Shown here piece after piece: positions 33,367 through 36,273 of a DNA stretch of 36,273 bases (positions within the stretch are counted from its first letter, which is position 1; every line of letters begins with the position of its first letter). This DNA comes from Cellvibrionaceae bacterium (lineage in GTDB: Bacteria > Pseudomonadota > Gammaproteobacteria > Pseudomonadales > Cellvibrionaceae). The notes beneath the pieces are model-generated. The model was not told the DNA's origin, ran no database searches, and worked only from the letters and a program-made list of their open reading frames with translations. The stretch is taken from the NCBI GenBank assembly GCA_021151525.1, contig JAGKXD010000036.1:1-36273 (forward strand), written 5' to 3'. Both the position numbers and the translations under genes were made by a program.

Positions 33367-33474
33367 AGTGGCTCTACAGGGCTTTTAGGTTCTTAAGGGT
33401 GCTTTGTGAGGCTGCTTTTGGTGTATTCTGCGATTCCTTAACCTTCAAGTATCCTTCGCTAAAGACCCAATACC

Positions 33475-36270
33475 ATGGCCTCTCAAACTGCACCGCTCGT
33501 CCTTGTTGACGGATCTTCTTATCTTTATCGCGCTTACCATGCCTTACCTCCTTTGACGAATTCCAAAGGTCAGCCAACTGGTGCAGTTAAGGGAGTAGTC
33601 AATATGATGCGCCGTCTTATTAAAGATTATCCCAATAGCCAAATTGCGGTGGTCTTTGATGCAAAAGGTAAAACCTTTCGCGATGACATGTTTGCCGAGT
33701 ACAAAGCTAATCGCCCACCCATGCCCGATGATTTGCGCCCGCAAGTACAACCGATTTTTGATGTTGTGCAAGCTATGGGGTTGCCGCTGTTAGTGGTAGA
33801 AGGTGTTGAGGCTGATGATGTAATTGGCACGCTCGCGCGTCAGGCAACTGAACAAAAATGTGATGTGGTGATTTCAACCGGCGATAAAGATATGGCGCAG
33901 TTAGTTAACGAGCATGTCACGCTTGTTAACACTATGACTGAAACAATTTTGGATATTCCCGGTGTCAACGAAAAATATGGTTTTGGTCCTGAGTTGATGA
34001 TTGATTACCTCGCGCTTATGGGCGACAAGGTGGATAACATTCCCGGTGTGCCCGGTGTTGGCGAAAAAACGGCGCAGGGATTAATTCAAGGCATTGGCGG
34101 CTTGGATGCAATATATGCGGACTTAGAAAAAGTGCGCACGCTTTCATTTCGCGGCGCGAAAAATATGCCGGAAAAATTAATTGAGCATCGCGAGATGGCG
34201 TATCTCTCCTATCGTCTTGCTACCATCAAAACGGATGTTGAGTTAGAGCTAGGCCCAGAAACCATAAAAATTTCTGCGCCCGATAATGAAAAGTTGCGCG
34301 AGTTGTTTGAGCATCTTGAATTTAAAAATTGGGTAAAAGAATTGGGTGATGCGCAATCCGTTCCAGCAAAAAATCAAACGGTTGATTCGCCAGCACAAGT
34401 TGAAGCTCAGGGTGAGTTTGAGGTGGCGCGCGCAGAATTTGTTCCGCCAGCGGCACCAACAGAAGTTCACTACGACATAATTACCGACAAAACTTTATTT
34501 GCCAATTGGCTTGCGTGTTTGCAAGCGGCGCCAGCATTTTCGTTTGATACTGAAACCACAAGTCTCAATATTATGGATGCAAAAATTGTTGGGGTGAGTT
34601 TTGCGATTGAGGCGGGAAAAGCCGCTTATATTCCCTGCGGCCACGATTATATGGGAGCGCCAGAACAACTTCCTATTGAATGGGTGTTGCAAGAATTAAA
34701 AGCCCTTTTGGAAGATGAAAGCAAAATTAAAATCGGCCAAAACCTGAAGTATGATCGCAGTGTTTTATTGAATTACGGCGTGACGTTGCGCGGGATCGCA
34801 TTTGACACCATGTTGGAATCCTACGTATGGAATTCCATTGGTAGTCGCCACAATATGGATGTGCTTGCCGAAAAATATCTCGATTATAAAACGGTGACTT
34901 TTGAGGAGTTAGCTGGAAAGGGGGTTAAGCAATTAACCTTTAATCAATTAAAAGTAGAAGATGCTGGTCATTACGCCGCTGAAGATGCAGATATTACTTT
35001 GCGCTTGCATCAATTTTTTTGGCCGCAGCTCGATCAGATCCCGTCATTAAAATCTGTGTTTAATGAAATTGAAATTCCGTTGGTTCCGGTGCTGTCTCAT
35101 GTGGAGCGCAATGGTGCTTTAGTTGATGCAAATTTATTGGGCAAGCACAGCATCGAATTAGGTGAGCGCTTAACGCAGCTTGAGCGCAAAGCTTATGAAA
35201 TTGCTGGGCAGGAATTTAATTTAAGTTCGCCCAAACAATTGGGTGTGATTTTGTTCGAGCAACAAAAATTACCCGTCATTAAAAAGACGCCGACAGGTAC
35301 GCCATCAACGGCGGAAGAGGTGTTACAAGAATTGGCACTGGATTATCCCTTGCCAAAAGTTTTGATGGAATATCGCGGTCTTGCAAAATTAAAATCCACG
35401 TACACCGATAAATTGCCGCTCGAAATTAACAAGCGCACTGGTCGAATTCATACGAGCTATCATCAGGCGGTTGCAGCGACGGGGCGTTTGTCCTCGCAAG
35501 ATCCTAACTTGCAAAATATCCCGATTAAAACGGAAGAGGGGCGGCGCATTCGCCAAGCCTTTATTGCGCCCAAAGGTTTTAAATTGGTGGCGGCGGATTA
35601 TTCACAAATTGAATTGCGCATTATGGCGCATCTGTCTGACGATGCTGGTTTGCTCACTGCGTTTGAAAAAGGTTTAGATGTGCATCGCGCAACTGCCGCA
35701 GAGGTATTTGGTGTTGCAGTTGATTCGGTAACTACTGACATGCGCCGCAGTGCTAAGGCTATTAATTTTGGTTTAATTTATGGCATGTCTGCGTTTGGTT
35801 TGGCCAAGCAGTTACATGTTGGTCGCAATGACGCACAGCAATATATTGACCGCTATTTTGAGCGCTACCCCGGTGTGCAGCGTTATATGAATGAAACTCG
35901 CGCGCTCGCGCACGAGCAGGGCTTTGTGGAGACCATTTTTGGTCGCCGTTTGTATTTGCCCGATATCAATGCCAAAAACAAAAACCTACAAATGGCCGCC
36001 GAGCGCACCGCGATCAATGCGCCCATGCAGGGGACAGCTGCCGATATCATTAAAAAGGCCATGATCAGCGTTAATGGTTGGCTGCTTGAATCAAAACTCA
36101 ATGCCAAATTGATTATGCAGGTGCACGATGAATTGGTGCTGGAGGTTGCTGAAGATCAGCTTGATGAGGTGCGTGAAGGTGTTATTGCGCGCATGTCATC
36201 CGCCGCGCAATTGAAGGTGCCCTTGCTGGTTGAGGCGGGAATTGGCAGCAATTGGGATGAGGCGCACTAA
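33475..36270 (+). CDS. polA: DNA polymerase I
   Basis: 931 residues, complete. Residues 1-300 form the 5'-3' exonuclease (LVDGSSYLYRAYHALP, VEADDVIGTLA, STGDKDMAQLV, PGVPGVGEKTA). The proofreading domain keeps its acidic residues in FDTETTSLN (about 358-360), NLKYDRSVL and YAAEDADITL. The polymerase domain has motif A, ADYSQIELRIMAHLS; motif B, RRSAKAINFGLIYGMSAFG; and motif C, QVHDELVLEV. All three activities look intact. It fills gaps in repair and replaces RNA primers. The start is fixed by the conserved N-terminus, though the ribosome site is poor. The gene ends three bases before the window ends. Confidence 0.98.
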   Translation: MASQTAPLVLVDGSSYLYRAYHALPPLTNSKGQPTGAVKGVVNMMRRLIKDYPNSQIAVVFDAKGKTFRDDMFAEYKANRPPMPDDLRPQVQPIFDVVQAMGLPLLVVEGVEADDVIGTLARQATEQKCDVVISTGDKDMAQLVNEHVTLVNTMTETILDIPGVNEKYGFGPELMIDYLALMGDKVDNIPGVPGVGEKTAQGLIQGIGGLDAIYADLEKVRTLSFRGAKNMPEKLIEHREMAYLSYRLATIKTDVELELGPETIKISAPDNEKLRELFEHLEFKNWVKELGDAQSVPAKNQTVDSPAQVEAQGEFEVARAEFVPPAAPTEVHYDIITDKTLFANWLACLQAAPAFSFDTETTSLNIMDAKIVGVSFAIEAGKAAYIPCGHDYMGAPEQLPIEWVLQELKALLEDESKIKIGQNLKYDRSVLLNYGVTLRGIAFDTMLESYVWNSIGSRHNMDVLAEKYLDYKTVTFEELAGKGVKQLTFNQLKVEDAGHYAAEDADITLRLHQFFWPQLDQIPSLKSVFNEIEIPLVPVLSHVERNGALVDANLLGKHSIELGERLTQLERKAYEIAGQEFNLSSPKQLGVILFEQQKLPVIKKTPTGTPSTAEEVLQELALDYPLPKVLMEYRGLAKLKSTYTDKLPLEINKRTGRIHTSYHQAVAATGRLSSQDPNLQNIPIKTEEGRRIRQAFIAPKGFKLVAADYSQIELRIMAHLSDDAGLLTAFEKGLDVHRATAAEVFGVAVDSVTTDMRRSAKAINFGLIYGMSAFGLAKQLHVGRNDAQQYIDRYFERYPGVQRYMNETRALAHEQGFVETIFGRRLYLPDINAKNKNLQMAAERTAINAPMQGTAADIIKKAMISVNGWLLESKLNAKLIMQVHDELVLEVAEDQLDEVREGVIARMSSAAQLKVPLLVEAGIGSNWDEAH

Positions 36271-36273
36271 TAC

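Larger units (their letters stand above)
32469..33474. other. One-kilobase gene-poor stretch before polA
   Basis: No convincing long gene. It holds a GATCTGCC/GGCAGGTC hairpin (32862-32881) whose left arm also matches 32926-32934 in reverse; a nested structure at 32958-33005 with outer stem GCCTCT/AGAGGC, CCGC/GCGG inside and a competing TCTTTCT/AGAAAGA stem; a possible 35-codon gene (33027-33134, minus); and six GTTACC-like words between 33166 and 33366. The combination suggests an unrecognised RNA or control region. Nothing is seen in 32500-32850 except a GCAGGG pairing. Confidence 0.45.

Overview
The window looks like chromosomal DNA of a gammaproteobacterium, most probably of the Cellvibrio / Cellvibrionaceae group. 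This rests on the overall look of the housekeeping proteins (dxs, lgt, rdgB, hemW, polA), moderate GC content, a large TonB-dependent receptor, and the pairing of NarK-type nitrate transporters with fused phosphatase-kinases. The genus is inference; the class is better supported.

Layout. 0-2.7 kb: an IS110-family transposase broken by one in-frame stop, with a strongly folded leader that may be a relic bridge RNA, followed by two membrane-protein genes (a DUF347-repeat protein and a small 3-TM protein). 2.9-10.3 kb: two paralogous pairs arranged as mirror images, kinase1-transporter1 on the minus strand and transporter2-kinase2 on the plus strand. The shared ~590-bp divergent region carries a sigma-54-type promoter facing each way and four TGGTGC words resembling NtrC half-sites. 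10.4-11.4 kb: an orphan two-gene lysis cassette (GH108 endolysin and 3-TM holin). 11.5-14.0 kb: a TonB-dependent receptor with a small Cys/His protein upstream, preceded by a good Zur box. 14.0-15.5 kb: a flavin reductase-like protein and a membrane-anchored DUF2726 / topoisomerase zinc-finger protein. 15.6-17.7 kb: a protein O-mannosyltransferase coupled to a PA14-domain protein. 18.0-22.5 kb: SDR, DUF1161, Dabb, dxs, lgt. 22.5-24.8 kb: a 735-residue tubulin/FtsZ-superfamily protein standing alone. 25.1-28.8 kb: rdgB, a DUF3465 protein, hemW, and an LpxH-like phosphoesterase whose ribosome binding site lies inside a long inverted repeat. 28.8-32.5 kb: a zinc-uptake locus (zur-znuC-znuB divergent from znuA, second Zur box) flanked by two small unknown genes. 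32.5-33.5 kb: a 1-kb gene-poor stretch with hairpins, a possible 35-residue membrane peptide and a cluster of GTTACC words. 33.5-36.3 kb: complete polA.

How the genes work together. Two regulatory stories are visible. Zinc: Zur would control its own operon, znuA, and the distant TonB receptor 17 kb away, giving outer-membrane plus inner-membrane zinc import. Nitrogen: two NarK-type transporters under sigma-54 promoters, each beside a membrane-anchored phosphatase-kinase. No nitrate or nitrite reductase genes lie in the window. The most unusual items are the duplicated transporter/phosphatase-kinase unit, the lone tubulin-like protein, the mannosyltransferase-PA14 pair and the folded leader of the IS110 relic.
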